Both the position numbers and the translations under genes were made by a program. DNA of 64,000 nt from Mrakia gelida (Eukaryota > Basidiomycota > Tremellomycetes > Cystofilobasidiales > Mrakiaceae). Positions 1 through 12,152 of the stretch are shown piece after piece. The DNA lies in contig BRON01000009.1 of assembly GCA_024345305.1 (NCBI GenBank), forward strand, positions 1,116,001 to 1,180,000. Reading direction: 5' to 3'. How positions within the stretch are numbered: the stretch's first letter is position 1; each line of letters begins with the position of its first letter. The notes beneath the pieces were generated by a model, which had not been told where the DNA came from, did no database searches, and was given only the letters and a program-made list of their open reading frames with translations.

Positions 1-2462
1 TCCTCTTCTTCGGTGCAGGTCCATCAGCAGCCAGGTTCGCTATCGACTTCATCCGACTCTGAGCAGCAGCGCTCTTTCGATCTCTGAGAGCAGCCTTCCT
101 TCGTTTTCGTTCCGAGATTCGATGGATCGTAGCCTGTCGAGGTCAAATGAAGATGCGAGAACAGCGTCAGTAACTTCACTTCGAGTCTTAGATAAGATGA
201 AGCGAAAAACTGACCTCATGATCCTCCCTCTGCTTCGCACACCAACCCTGAGGATCGTTCACTCGTTCCTCCTCCTCCTTCTTCTCGAGCTCGTCCTGTT
301 TCAAATGAGGCAGCCGAAAGGGAACTATTCGAGTCAGCGAGGAGCCTCGTGGCGAGGGACGTGACGGGAATAGTCAGAAAGGAAGGAAAGGACGAGAGTG
401 AACGAACCATCCTAGCCTTCTCCGCCAGCTTCTCAGCCTTCAACCTCATCCTCGCATCGTACCCAGCCTTGAACAGCTTCTGCTTCTTCTTCTCCTTGAT
501 CTCTTCCTCGTTGAGTTCAGCATCGGGGATGAGAATGAGAGGGAACGAAGGCTCTTCCTGCGAAACGAAAAGACGCGTCTCGGTCAGTTTGTTTCGACGA
601 GCAGTCCGGGCTCTCCACGTCGAGAAGGGATGACAGGCGTGGACTCACTTCAGGCGGTGCATCCTCTCCCAAATCCTTCTTCCTAGCCCTCTTCATCGAT
701 TCCTCGATCTTCTTGATGGCAGCGTCGAGGTCGGCTTCCGATTCGAACCCAGCGTTCTCAAGGCGAGCTTGGTAGGCGACCTTCTTGTCGGTGAGCTTCG
801 CGTCCTTGATCTCCCTGAAGCTGGCCATGTCCGTTTCCTGCTTGATGAGCTGTGTAAGATCGATCCAAGTGACAAAGGTTCGCGTGAGCTAGAAGTTCAA
901 GGAAGAGAAAGGGAAAAGGACGAAGGGCGGACGAACCTTCTCGAGTCGCTGTTTCTGCTGCATCTCAGCCAACCTCCTTCCACCCTCCTTCCTCTTCTCA
1001 GCCATTTTAGCGAGCTCCTCCTCAGACTTCTCGTCGGAGACCTGTGAGCGTACGACGAGCGGTCAGCTGACGAGAAGAAGGGAGCGTCGCGAGAAAAGTG
1101 AGTACTCACTGGAATGACGAAAGGGAACTGAACGAGAACGTCGTTGGCTGCCATTCGAGTCGGGTCGGCGAAGGAGGTGATCTCGGAATGGTAGTCTTCT
1201 GCGAAGTAGCATGCTTCTCGGCACATGAACTGGAAGGGCGAATAAAGGTTCGTCAGTACGAGAGAACGAGGGAGTGAGACAGAGCGAGACTGAAGTCGAA
1301 CGAACAGTAGCTTGAGGAGCCGTGACCTTGGTAGGGAAGCTCGGGTACTTGAGTTGGACGAGCTTGAGCATGAGTTCGTTGGCTTGGGTTCCTCCCCAGG
1401 CGAGTCTAGACAGCCCGCCGGGACGAAGAGGTCAGGTTCAAAGTCGAAGACGCGTCGAGTCCAGATGATCGTTGTTCACGTTCAGGAGGAGATAGCTTTA
1501 CTCACCTCCTCGCCGAGGTCATCAGACCTCTGCCTCCCACTACTGGTATGATCGAAGTCGAAGAGTTCCCCATCCCGATAACGAGCCCGTCTTGTTTCCC
1601 CGTTCGAGAGAAGGAGAAGAGCGAGTCAACTCCGTAGGCGACTGATTTGGCGTTGTAGGCTTCGAAGAGGAGTTCCGACATGACTGCAGTATCGAAGAGA
1701 GGAGTAGAAATACGAGAGATGGTTCAGTTTCAAGATATGGGAGGGTCTCGAGCGAGAGGGGAGTGAGACGGGGACGGGGACGGGGAAGGAGGGAGGGAGA
1801 GGGAAGAAGGGACGAACGAGCTCGCGAGTGGAGAGGAGTTGCTAGACGCTCCGAGACAAGGATAGGATGCTCGACTGAGGAGGAAGTGATACCGAGGTTC
1901 ATGAAAGTGTAGTCGAGAGCGTGTTCCTATGCATTCAAAGTGAGAAAGAGGACCAGAGAAGAGTGAGCTTCGAACGAAGAGAGAAACGAGTCGAGCTCAA
2001 CATCCCTTCCCTTCCCTCCTTCCCTCCCTTGAACTCCCCTCTGTACCCCTCCCACTCAAACAAACGAGTATCCGCGTAGAAACTAACCATAGCCTCCGCA
2101 CCTGTGAGTACATCCCCATCCCAAACCGTTTTTGAATGACCTTTACTGCTTGCGTCCATCTCTGCTTCCCTTCCGTAGAGCAGGACGGTCTTGTTGAGTT
2201 TCCTGTCCTTGTACTTTGAAACGAGTTGATCCCGGATGAACCTAGGGTTCGAATCGTCTCCCCATCCTGCTCGGAGTTGAGAAGATCCGTTGTCGATGAT
2301 GATGGGGCAGGAGGTTGGACGAGGTTGAGCGAAGGAAGGAGCGATGGGAGGAGGAGGGAGAGGGTAGGTAGTCGTGGGAGGAATGAACAACCGAGGACGA
2401 TGAGAGGAAGTCGAGGATGATCTGGAAGAGGAAGCTGCTGGAGAGGAGGGAGTGGGAAGCAT
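1..2462 (-). CDS. ARP5: Actin-related protein 5 (INO80 complex), 3' end outside window
   Basis: Multi-exon gene read from the only in-frame ATG at 2462 toward the window start; its C-terminal part lies outside. Exon 1 holds the actin-fold opening IIIDNGSSQLRAGW and the Arp5-type stretch YKDRKLNK. Later exons give MNLGITSSSVEHPILV, then KSVAYGVDSLFS and VIGMGNSSTSIIPVVGG, matching the Arp5 ATPase fold. Next comes EACYFAEDYHSEI, followed by a highly charged coiled-coil insertion (about 400-930), and the last visible exon has DRKSAAAQSRMKSIANLA, a diagnostic Arp5 motif. Known role of the family: nuclear subunit of the INO80 chromatin remodeller, forming a module with Ies6 that couples ATP hydrolysis to nucleosome sliding. 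The exon 1 N-terminus is Ser/Pro-rich and specific to this lineage. The gene is divergent from the F-box-like gene at 2706. Confidence 0.85.
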
Positions 2463-2705
2463 CGAACGCAGGATTGCTGAAGATGTTCTAGGGAAGGATT
2501 TGAGGCCAAATGGCGTTGGGGAGGGTCGCTCGCTCGAAGGTGCCGGTGAGCTTCGAGCTCCTCCTTCGCCCTCCTTCCTTCCCGACCACCAACTCCCTCA
2601 AATCAACATTCCCTCTCTCCTCAGCATCTCCATTGATATCCAAGCTTCCCATTCCCCTCCTTTGACCTCTCCAAATCCCCCTTCTCAAATCTGTCCCACC
2701 TCAGA
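2463..2705. promoter_or_regulatory. Divergent intergenic region, ARP5 / F-box-like gene
   Basis: A 243-bp spacer between two start codons pointing away from each other. The half next to the F-box-like gene is a CT-rich leader, which is usual before start codons in this window. No TATA box or named factor site is clear. Confidence 0.5.
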
Positions 2706-3830
2706 ATGAGCGCCGACTCCTCTCCCTCGTCCGTCGTTCCTCCTCCTCCCGTCCTTCCTTCCTCCCCTCCTGAACTTCCCGTGGAGATGATCCAGCACAT
2801 CCTCAAGTTCGCAGATGCAAGGGCTCTTGCACTATGCTGCCAAGGGAACTTCGCTCTCCTCGAGCTCGCCTCCAAGCTTCTCTATGGAGCCGTCGAAATC
2901 AATGGAGAGGACAAGCTCGTCCAGATGTTTTGCAGCCGAGTCAGTCCTTCTTCATCGCCCTCAACGCCTGTCGCTTCGCTAGAGCTGAAGCTAATGTATT
3001 CACTTACTCTACTTCCAGAATCAAACCTCTTCACCTCGATTGGAACCTCTCCTCTCCCTCTCTCGAATCACTTTCTTCACCCTCACGACCTCGTCAGGAA
3101 CCGTCCCTCCCGCCTTCTCCTCGGATCGAGTCCTCCACGATTCCAACGGCGAGCCCGTCCCCATCAAAGTCCACCTCTTCGTGGTCCAGGAGATCTACGG
3201 ATCCCAGTCTCAACCGCCGCCCGAGCACTCCATCCCCCTCACCAGAGCACTCTTCCCGCTCCTCAACCCCACCCTCTTCCACTTCGTCCTCCTCCCTCCC
3301 TCCAGCCCCTTCGAGGATCCCGATCTCTGCCTCACTCTCGACATCGGAGCATACTGCAACGTCTGGGATCGACTCACCTACGTCAAACTCGTCGACACCA
3401 GCTTCAAACATCGTCTCAATACCTGGAAACACTTCCCCTGCACCTCGTCCTGGTCCGTCTCGTACGAGCTCTCCAAGCCGTTCACAGTCCACCCCTGCTC
3501 TGCTGAGTTCGGAGAGGCTTTTCTGGACCTTACCAAGATGTCTTTGAAAGACTCTGGGTGGTTTCCCAACCAGAAGATCAACAGGGCGGAGGTCGTCGTT
3601 CAGTCGGAGGAGGAGAGGGTCGAGATCGAGAAGTACTTTCGAAGCCTCGGAAGACTATACTTAGGAGAACCTGGGGAGTTGAACGCGAGGATGGAGAAGA
3701 TTACCTTCGTCTGTCGGAAAATCCATAGTGAGCTTTCGTTCGCCCCTCTCTCGCGTTTTTGAACCCTTCGCGCGTGCGAAGGAAGCTCAAGAGTCTGACG
3801 CGTCGTTTTACTTTTCACTCCTCAGCTTAG
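2706..3830 (+). CDS. F-box-like protein, paralogue 1 of 3
   Basis: Exon 1 (2706-2939) encodes a Pro/Ser-rich start, then an F-box-like helical segment: ELPVEMIQHILKFADARAL and LLELASKLLYGAVEI. The intron 2940-3018 ends TTCCAG, and exon 2 continues in frame through about 235 residues of unassigned sequence. A last intron (3728-3825, containing CTGACGCGTCG) leaves only CT-TAG, giving a C-terminus CRKIHT; without this splice the stop is at 3762. Paralogues at 15316-16353 and 29396-30473 share the exon 1 motif, the position and phase of intron 1, and an intron close to the stop. F-box proteins generally bring substrates to SCF ubiquitin ligases, but the match is weak and no Skp1 contact can be shown here. 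Only 106 bp separate the stop from the next gene. Confidence 0.6.
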
Positions 3831-3936
3831 CCCTCTCTCACACTCTCTTCACTCGACTATGCACATGCACATGCCCATGTATAATCTGCTCAACTCACCT
3901 CTCCATCCCCGAACAGAAAACAGAACTCCAACCTCG

Positions 3937-6900
3937 ATGGCTCTCGCGGCCTCCCTCCTCAACACCTCGACGCGTCCCAAGGATCGCTCAACGGCCGACC
4001 AGGACCTCGAAAGAGTCATCAGCCGTCTCTTCAGCCTTCACATCACCACCGACTCGACTCCTCTGTGCTCGACGACAGATCTGGCAGGGATCGAACGAGA
4101 GGTCCAGGTGAGTTCGACAGCTCTTCCTCCCAGCCCTCGCTCGCTCGTCGACGACGCGAAGGAAAGTCGATCCTGACTCGTATCCCTTTTTCGCCAGCGA
4201 TCCCCTTTCTCATCTCTCGCACATCTTCACTTCCCAATCCCTTCCAGCCCTCTCTCGAAAAAAACCTCACCTCATCAGGGGCTGACCTCCTACCCCTCTG
4301 TTTCAGAAACGAGTTGGTTCATCGTTCTTCTTCCCTTTCTCCATCCACTCCAAACCCCCACACTACTCTCTCTCTCCTCCCCTTCCGCCATGGCTACAAC
4401 TCTCTATCGGGACTCAAGTCTCAACACCTTACCCTCCAGACCCAATCCAGACCAGTCAGTACATACAGGAACCCTCGTTTTTTCTTCCGCTTCCGCGTTC
4501 TCCGCTCGCTCTCTCGCTTGTTTGTGAGCTGACCTGCTCCTTCCTCTTCACCTCCCACCCCCCTCAGATCACGATTCGTGGAAGACTTCTTCTCCTCAGC
4601 ACTGGACGACGAGGATCAGCTCCAGAGGATGCAGTCCCTCCAACATCACCAGCAACAACAACAACTCGACCTTCATCGACCGGCTTCACCCTCCCTCTCA
4701 GCCCTATCCTTTCGTTCCGAGCTCGTCCCAATCGACAAGTCCTTCAACGGAACGGAGGTCGAGCCTAGTGTGGCTGAGGAAATGTATGAAGAGGAGGGAG
4801 GGAGGATAGAGAGGTTGGGAGGGAAGGTTCATCTGTGAGCAGCAGTGTATTCGAACCGAGATGGGAAGACGAAAGGGAGGAGCTCAGCCCGAGTGAGAGC
4901 TCGACGAAACTCGTTCGTGTGGAGCTGACCATTCGCTTCTTGTTCTAGACGAGGGATGGCCAAGATGAAGAACGAGCTTCTCAGACAGCAGTACAAGGAG
5001 ACCGAGCCCATCAGGCAGCGAGAAGTCGAACTTCACAACACGAGGGATCTTGCTCGACAGACGACGCTCGTTGTACGTCTTCTCCCTTCCCTTCTTTCTC
5101 CCTTCTTCCCTTCTTCTACCTCTTCTGTTCAGACCGTTTACCGCCTTGCCTTCTCGTTCGGATCGCAGAACAAATCCCTAGCTCGTCAGCTTCGAGATAC
5201 GACCGCTCTCCTCGCCGTCTCACACATCAAGGCCGGGATCAGCGAGACGAAGTCGAACGAGATGGTCGTGGCTTCCATGATCCTGAAGGAGGAGTTGGCG
5301 AGGGCTCGGGCAGATTTGGGGAGGGAGAAGGAGGAGGTTAGAAGGGCTAAGAGGGAGGCTGATGAGCTGAGGGTCAGGGAGAAGGAGGCGAGGGAGAGGT
5401 TGTTGAGGTCAGTTCGAGTCGAGTCGGGTTCGAGTTCGGTTCCTCCGGTTGGAGGGGGAACGGTTTGGAAGCTTTTCGCTGACTATTCTCCCATCGCTGT
5501 CGTATTGGGGATCGAACAGATACGCTGAAGAACTGAAGGTTCGAGACGCGAAGGCTCAGGGAAGACGCGAGGGAAAGGAGGAGGTTAGTCCTCTTCGCGT
5601 CTCCTCTTTTTCGAGCGCCCGTTCTGACCATTTCTGTTCTTCGTTTGTCTCTTCAGGCTATGGAAGAAATACAGCGGTGGATGACCTCGCCACCGATCGC
5701 ACTCGCATCCTCATCGAACGACCACCAGCCTCCTCAGCAGCAGCAGCAACAACGAGTTCCCTCCTCTCCTCCTCGACGCGAACCCTCTCCTCGACGATCC
5801 TCACCTCCTCGACGACAGGACACCCTCTCCCCAAGCTACCAACGACACGAGCCTCCTCTCTCGACGGAAGAGAGCCTTCTGAAGCAGACTCCCTTCTTCT
5901 CGCCCGTCCTCCCCATCGTCACTCCTCCTCTGGATCGCAAAGGTTCGGTCGCTCAACGATCCGAGCAGACGCACAACACTTCGTCGGCTCCTCCTCCTTC
6001 CTCTCAGCAGCAGCAGCAGCAGCAACCGCCACCTCCTCCTCAAGTCATCTACATCATGCCTCAACCACCCGCCTCAACTGCTCCTCCACCACCACCACCT
6101 CCTCCCGCTCAACCCTCCGTCGTCGCAGATCGAAGGTCTCCCATCCCACCTCCTCGCGAACCATCTCCCTCTCCTCAAACCATCCCTCGAGCTCCAACAA
6201 CCGCTCAAGCTCCCAACCCTCCCCTCTATCGTCCCTCAGCGATCACTCCTCCCATGCAACGTCAACCGACCATCACGCGTCCTCAGGCTCAACCCTTCCC
6301 TCAGCACTTCCGTCCTCAAACCGCCGTTCCCGTTCAAGATCGAGCAGCTAGCAGGATGACTTCCATCTCATCCATCGGAGGAGACGAGCGAGACATCAAC
6401 ATGGACATATGGAAAGCACCCTCTCAGCAGACGGGCGTCCCATCAGGGATGGGACCGACGACGAACCCCGTTCGAGCGAGACCTCGTCCTGGACCTCAAC
6501 CTCAGCCTCGAACGGGTCCGCACACTCAGCAGGCGAGCTGGTCGACCGCTGGAAGAGGAGGAGGGAGTGGGTTCGGTGGCGGGTTCGGAGCGTTTGGTGG
6601 GAAGGGGAAGGAGAGAGCTCGAGAGGGAGATCCCAACCGAGGAGAGATGGGCCTGTTCGGAGGGGACTACGAAGTGCTGGGGAGTGCGACGAAGAGGAAC
6701 TCGAAGTATCCTATTCATCCGGTGGAGATTCATCCGAGTAGGAATAGGGATGCGGAGGTGGAGTACTATCCTGAGACGAGGGATTATACGGCGGTGGATA
6801 AGGATTGGGAAGGTGAGATGACTCTCTTTTTCGATCTGAACGAGACGCGACTTTCGAAGCTGACTCTCTCGTTCTCGCTCTCTCCTTCGCCCCGTAGCTG

Positions 6901-9166
6901 TTCAGAGATCGCTCAAGTCCCTTCCTCCGTGAGTTCCCCGTGTTCTCGATATCGACGAACTCGAGCGATCTGACTCGACGTCGTCCTCTTTCTTTTCCTC
7001 TCTCGTCTCGTCTCCCCTCTGCAGCTCTGACTCCTCGGCCGGTGGATCGTTCGTCGGAGGGGGTCGAAACTTCCAAGGTCTCGGATCTCCTCTCTTCGGA
7101 CGCGACGCTCCTCTCGGAGGGAATCGCCAAGGTCACCAACGCGACGACTCGAGAGCCTTGTCGTTCAGGATGGCAGGACCTCCCGGCCGCGTCGTCGTCC
7201 CTCCTCGAGCTGCTCCTCCTCCAGTGCAAGCTACTCCTCTCGCTGCAAGGACTCCTGTAGATGAGAGATCGAGGGTGAGTTGGCTTCGTTGGACCGTCTC
7301 AGTCGTCCGGCGAAGACTCTCGAGCTGATCAGTCTTGTCGTCCTCGTGCTCTCCTTTTTTTTCACTCTCCAGAGCCCCGTCCCTCGAGCACCGAGTCCCA
7401 GCCCTCGAGCACGATCTCCCTCCAACCGAGCTCCCTCTCCCAACACTGTCGTCCACTCGAACCGAGGTCCTTCTCCCGCCGGATCTCGACCTCTCCCTCC
7501 CAACCCAGCCAATCGACCTCGAGTTCGTTCTCTTCTCCCTCCATCTCGACCTCACGCCCATCCTCTCTCTTCACTATCAAGCTGACAACCTCCCTTCTTC
7601 GCGTTCCAGCAAATCGTCATGCCCGCTCCTCTCGGTCCCAACCTCCCAACCTCAGCTGTCAAGCATCGTCCCGCTCAAAGCGACGGAGGATTCGATCACG
7701 GACCTTCCTCCCTTCTTCGCGATCCATCGAGGGACACGTTCTACGGAGGGTCAACTGGCGGACAGCAACGAGGAGTTTCGATGTATCAAGGCTCGTCGGG
7801 CTGGCCTGGAACGACAGCTGGGACGTTGGGCTTGAGTTTGACGGCGGATGGGACGAAGGGAGGAGCTGTGGGAGCTGGAGGAGGAAATCTTCTTGGTTCT
7901 GGGACGAACAGACGAGATTCGGTTGCACCTTCTATCAACATCCAAGCTCCGGTGTGTAATCTTTCTCGTTCATCGCTCTGACTCGATCTCGACGCGTCTC
8001 AAACTGACCGAACCTCCTCGCGTCTCACTCCCAGTCAACCGAGAGATCTCACGGCTCTCGAGCAGCCCCCTCCCCTCAACCAGTCGCCATCCCTCTTCCA
8101 GCCTCCGTCGCTCCCTCTCGAGCTCCCTCTCGAGCACCGACCATCTACCATCACTCTCAACCGTCCTACCCAACTCCCTCCTCGTCGAACCCTCCTCCCT
8201 CCTTCACCACCATCCCAGCCATCCTCCCACAAGGACAGATCACCTCACAATCACCACCTACCGCTCCTCCTACTCGATCTCCCGTCCCTCAGAACATCCG
8301 GCTCCCACCCTCTCGAGCTCCAACAGCCGCTCCCGATTCAGGACGAGGCTCTCCCAGCTCGAACCGAACCTCTCGACCCCACCCTCCTCCCCTCGCCTCC
8401 GGAGCACTCAGAAGGTCCCCGATGGATCAGCAGTCGTCACGTCCAGCCGTCTCTCCTCCTCCTCCATCAGGCGGACTCCTTTCTCCCACAGGAGCGAGGA
8501 ACAGACTTCGAGCTCTTCTCGGGAACGACGACGCGAAACCCTCGCCTCCGCCCCCCAGACCTATCGACGTTCGAGGAGGAGGACCCTCTCCAGCAACCTC
8601 ACCTCGATCCCAACCGAAGAATCTCAGCACCAACAATAAACCAACGATGTTCACCCTTCCCACCTCAGCTCAAATCCAACCACAAACCCAACCTCTTCGC
8701 CTCCCCGTCCAAATCCCCCTCCCTGCCTCTCGACCAGGATCTACCTTCTACTCCTCAGCTCCTCACGTCCCTCCCAAAGATTTCCCTCCTCCGGCACCCA
8801 CAGGAGGAAGGAAGAAGGGCTACCAAGTCTCGATGGTCTCGGTGGACTCGAGCGATTCAGCTTGGTTGGGAGAAGGGAGCAGGGTCGAAGCAGCCGAGGT
8901 TGCCTGCGATTGACAAGGCTGGGAGTGCCCATGGGAGTGCGACGCCGAGGTATAGGCCTAGGCCGCCGACGCTGAATGGGGGTGGGACTGTCGCGAGGTG
9001 AGTGGAGTTGATACGAGACGCGTCGAAGGGGGGTTGAGTTCGCTCTCGCTGACGCTCGATTCGTTCGTCTATCGTTTACTCTTCGATGAGCAGTACAATC
9101 GAGGAGGAGTCGGAGTCGGACGCGAAGAGGAGTCGGCTGAGCAAAGAGAGGTCAAGGGATCGTTGA
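3937..9166 (+). CDS. Large Pro/Ser-rich coiled-coil protein, function unknown
   Basis: At least ten exons join in frame from ATG 3937. The second exon (about 4197-4456) joins in phase 0 and reads into a segment containing MATTLYRDSSLN. Next come EDFFSSALDDEDQL, a poly-Gln patch, and a long charged coiled coil (about 4960-5580: QREVELHNTRDLARQ, KEELARARADLGREKEEVR). The second half is low complexity: poly-Gln and poly-Pro (5730-6120), Gly/Phe-rich (6550-7200) and repeated SPSPRARSPSN-like blocks. The last exons read SATPRYRPRPP, then STIEEESESDAKRS and a basic tail. The reading frame changes between 8821 and 8912 without a convincing intron (see findings). I do not recognise a family. A scaffold or cytoskeletal role would be a guess; such proteins are often labelled proteophosphoglycan-like in red yeasts. 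Confidence 0.6.
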
Positions 9167-9875
9167 TCGTCGTCGTCTCGTCCCAATCGTCGTCTCGAAC
9201 TCTTTAGCTCAGTGTCTTGTTTCCCGTCCGCGTCTCGCTTACCCTTCATGTCTTCTCGTTCTCTCCTAGCTTACAATATATATCATGCGTCCGATCTCAC
9301 TCACGTACTATTATATGTTCCTCTTCCAGCTCGAACCTCGCTCGTTCGCGAAAGTCGCTTCGTCGAAGGCTCGACCTCATGGATCGAGAAAAGAGAGGTG
9401 GGTGCTGAAGAGAGTACGGTACAGATATAGCAACAAAGAAAGGAGAACGATGAACCCAAAACCCAAAGCAAAAGAACCCAAACTGAGGGACGAAGCACTA
9501 AGAAACCCAAAAGACCAAGAAGGGCGAACCGAGACGATGCGAGGAGCGAGAGAGAAACGATGCTGGGTGTATATATGCGTGTATGTTTTATGAGACCTAA
9601 GCGTGACCAAAACGAGAAACCGAGAAACCCAAAAAAGAGAAGAAAAAAAACTGCCAACGAGGCGAGACGAGAGGTCAGCGAACGTCGAACCAACACGACG
9701 CGTCGACTCAACTCGACTCACCCAAACGTCCAACGCCCTACGTAGGCGTCTTTCCCCCACTCCCACTCCCTTCGCTACTCCCACTCCCAGATCCATCACT
9801 TCCAAAACTCGGAATACTCCCCAACCTAGGTCTCCCCGCTACTCTCGACCTCTCCTCCTCCTCCGCCACCCTCTC
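9167..9875. other. Convergent intergenic region
   Basis: 3' ends of the plus-strand coiled-coil gene and the minus-strand Ser/Pro-rich gene face each other here. The segment is AT-richer than its surroundings around 9280-9310 and 9420-9600, with A-rich stretches near 9640-9655, as expected of 3' UTRs. One GACGCGTC palindrome lies at 9697. No coding signal is convincing on either strand. Confidence 0.5.
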
Positions 9876-11057
9876 CTACAGTCCTTTCTCCGCGAGACTC
9901 CCTCTTCTTCCCCCTATCCCCGCTCCCCTCAACCCAGCGTACACCGCAAACGTCCCTATCCCACCCTCCGAGACTCTCTTCCCGCCCAAGATCCCTGTCG
10001 TTCCGAGAGGAGGGGAGAACCCCGTCAGCGAGAGGGAGGGAAGACTCCCCCTCCTGCCCACGCCTCCCTGAAGGGCCGGGTGATTCTTGAGGCTTGGAGG
10101 GACGGGAGCGGGTGCTGTGGAGGGGTGGAAGCGGTGGGTTGGAGGGGGGTGGAAGTGGGTTTGGGAGGAGGAGGGGGAGCCTGTGGGGAGGGGAGGGCGG
10201 GAGGAGGAGAGGGAGCGGGTGAGGGAGATTCGGCGAGGCGGTTGCTGAGAGTGATTGGGGAAGGTGAGGTTGAGGTTTAGGGAGGGAGAGAGAGGGTGTG
10301 CGTCGGGGTGGGAGGTGGAGGGGTTGTAGAAGGGCGAGGTGTGCGGGTGGAGGAGGGAAGGGGAGAAGGAGAAGGGTGTGCTCGATGAGCTTGAGGAGGA
10401 GGTTGAGCTTGAGCGTGAGGAGGATTGAGAGGAGTGGGAGGAGGAGGTGACGGTGCTGAGGTGGGAAGGAGGGAGAGTGGTTGATGGTGTTGGTGGGGAA
10501 GGTGGTAGGATTGAGTGTAAGGTGTCTGAAGTTGTATGGAGGTTTGGGAGTGAGATTGAACCTCGACGAGTTGAGTTGGGAGTCGCTGAAGGTCGAGTCG
10601 GGATCGCGAGTCCTCCTCCTGCTCCTCCTTCTTGAGGGATTGGGTAGTCGAAACTCTCCCTCTCAGCTGTGGGAGTTGAAGCTGTCTGTTCTACCCATGT
10701 CCCATCCGAGTTGAGAGCTGGATAGACTGGCGAAGGGTTGACCTCGTCGAGGTCGGTTCTCCTTCCCTCCCCACCTCGTCCTCCGTTGAGCTCGTACTCT
10801 CCCCCCTCCCCTTCCTCCCCTCCCTGAGCGATTCCTCCGATCCCGTTTGTCCACATAGAGCCGGAAGGTCTCCTAGGGATACAGTAGTCGGGGAAGTTGG
10901 ATCCTCCTCCTCCTTGACCGTTGTGCGAAGACGAGGACGAAGAAGGTTGACCCCCGAACGAGAACGATTGAAACGCTTGTTCGAGGTAGAGTGGGAGAGT
11001 GGGCGTAGGGAGTGGAGAATCACGCTCCTCCTCGTCCTCTTCATCAGACCGAGACAT
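9876..11057 (-). CDS. Ser/Pro-rich low-complexity protein, unknown function
   Basis: An uninterrupted frame from ATG 11057 (SRSDEEDEEERDSPLPT) gives 393 residues. It is open further upstream to 11225, where no ATG exists; that stretch (VDLTDSTPLINKDRR) also looks coding, so a 5' exon may be missing. The body is disordered: Gly/Glu-rich, then Ser runs of up to about seven (10380-10460), then Pro/Ser-rich. Short dispersed motifs have the shape RRGSISLPNLH, RRISLTRSLSSS and GRRGSLPSLSLTGFSP, i.e. R-R-x-S basophilic kinase-like sites that recur along the chain. This suggests a phospho-regulated disordered protein, but that is inference. No known domain is recognised. Confidence 0.5.
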   Translation of the reverse strand: MSRSDEEDEEERDSPLPTPTLPLYLEQAFQSFSFGGQPSSSSSSHNGQGGGGSNFPDYCIPRRPSGSMWTNGIGGIAQGGEEGEGGEYELNGGRGGEGRRTDLDEVNPSPVYPALNSDGTWVEQTASTPTAERESFDYPIPQEGGAGGGLAIPTRPSATPNSTRRGSISLPNLHTTSDTLHSILPPSPPTPSTTLPPSHLSTVTSSSHSSQSSSRSSSTSSSSSSSTPFSFSPSLLHPHTSPFYNPSTSHPDAHPLSPSLNLNLTFPNHSQQPPRRISLTRSLSSSRPPLPTGSPSSSQTHFHPPPTHRFHPSTAPAPVPPSLKNHPALQGGVGRRGSLPSLSLTGFSPPLGTTGILGGKRVSEGGIGTFAVYAGLRGAGIGGRRGSLAEKGL

Positions 11058-11504
11058 GGCTCTTCTTCCGTACGAGCGACCGAGAGAGCGAGGGTGCGAA
11101 GAAGGGAAGGAAGTGGGATGAGGTGAAGGACGAGGTTCTGGTTGGGGGCCGAAGACTCTGAACGAGCGACGATCTTTGTTGATCAACGGAGTCGAGTCGG
11201 TCAGATCTACGGTACGGCCGCTCAATACAAAAGCTCGAGAATGAACAGCGACTCACAAAGATGAAGAGTTCGAGTTCGCTTGAGCTGGTCAAAGTTGAAA
11301 GGAAACCAGGTCCCGAGAACGAAGAAGGGAGGGAGGAAGTGAAAGGAATCAAACTGAGTTTCGGTCTGCTCAAACGCCTCGCCCCAGCAAGCCCTCGTGG
11401 CAATCCAAGAGGCTTTTTCTTTCGCGTGTCTCAGCTCAGAGGGATGGGGGCCTGCCGAGACTGAAGGGAGCCATTCATCGTCGTGAGTCGGAGATGAGAG
11501 AAAG

Positions 11505-12152
11505 TCAACGAGGAACGAGAGGAGACGCAGAGAGAGAACGAACGCGTCGAGTTGCAGCTTTCGTTACAAAGGAGAGCTGAGCTCGTCCCCAACGAAGCCA
11601 AGAAGAGTGAGCGAGCGAGCCCCCTCGGGCTCCTTGACGAGGTACATTTCTGGCGATGGGGACGAGGAGCAACGAAGGTTCGCGGCGAGAGATCTGAGGA
11701 GCAAAGTTGGTTGCAGAGCTCCTTCCCTTCGGAAGCGAGCTTCCATACCGAATTGACTTGATGAAGTGGGCGGAGATGCAGATTGCGCGGCAGCAAGCTG
11801 TCGGCCATCGAGGAAGGAGGTTGAGCGGGAAAGAAAGCAGAAAGGACGACGACGCGCGTCGTGAGACGAGTTCGCGTCCGACGAGGTCTTCGTTCCTCTT
11901 GCTTGGGTTTGCGATGACGAGTCTTTCGAGGAGCGTGAGATGAAGGGTACGATGAAGGGCATTTGATAGAGACAAGAGGCAGGCAATAGCAACGGGATAA
12001 CGAGGGCGAAGGTGCTCAGCGAAGTCGAGTCGTCTTCCGAATGGAAGTCGACCGTCGTCACTGAGCCGAGGGAGAAGAGATCCTCGTCCAGTGGTCAGCT
12101 GGAGGGGAACCTTGAGAGGGCACGAGTGCTGATCTTGAAGAGCTGTGGACAT
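11505..12152 (-). CDS. Candidate hypothetical ORF
   Basis: An unspliced frame from ATG 12152 (MSTALQDQHSCPLKVPLQLT) runs 215 residues to a stop at 11505. It follows an intron-like 3' end (CTGAC then TTCAG near 12183). Composition is ordinary, with Leu-rich stretches such as VAIACLLSLSNALHR, but there is no recognisable domain, and an overlapping frame (11564-12061) is also open. It could be leader sequence of the downstream gene. Confidence 0.2.
   Translation of the reverse strand: MSTALQDQHSCPLKVPLQLTTGRGSLLPRLSDDGRLPFGRRLDFAEHLRPRYPVAIACLLSLSNALHRTLHLTLLERLVIANPSKRNEDLVGRELVSRRASSSFLLSFPLNLLPRWPTACCRAICISAHFIKSIRYGSSLPKGRSSATNFAPQISRREPSLLLVPIARNVPRQGARGGSLAHSSWLRWGRAQLSFVTKAATRRVRSLSASPLVPR

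Noticed and set aside
5449..6351. 300-residue Ser-rich plus-strand frame
   Set aside because: Alternative frame of the Pro-rich coiled-coil gene; the 5645-6820 frame joins to the flanking exons and this one does not.
11057..11225. Starting the Ser/Pro-rich protein at 11225
   Set aside because: That codon is TTG, not ATG. The stretch may be coding, but only through an unseen upstream exon, so the first real ATG at 11057 was used.
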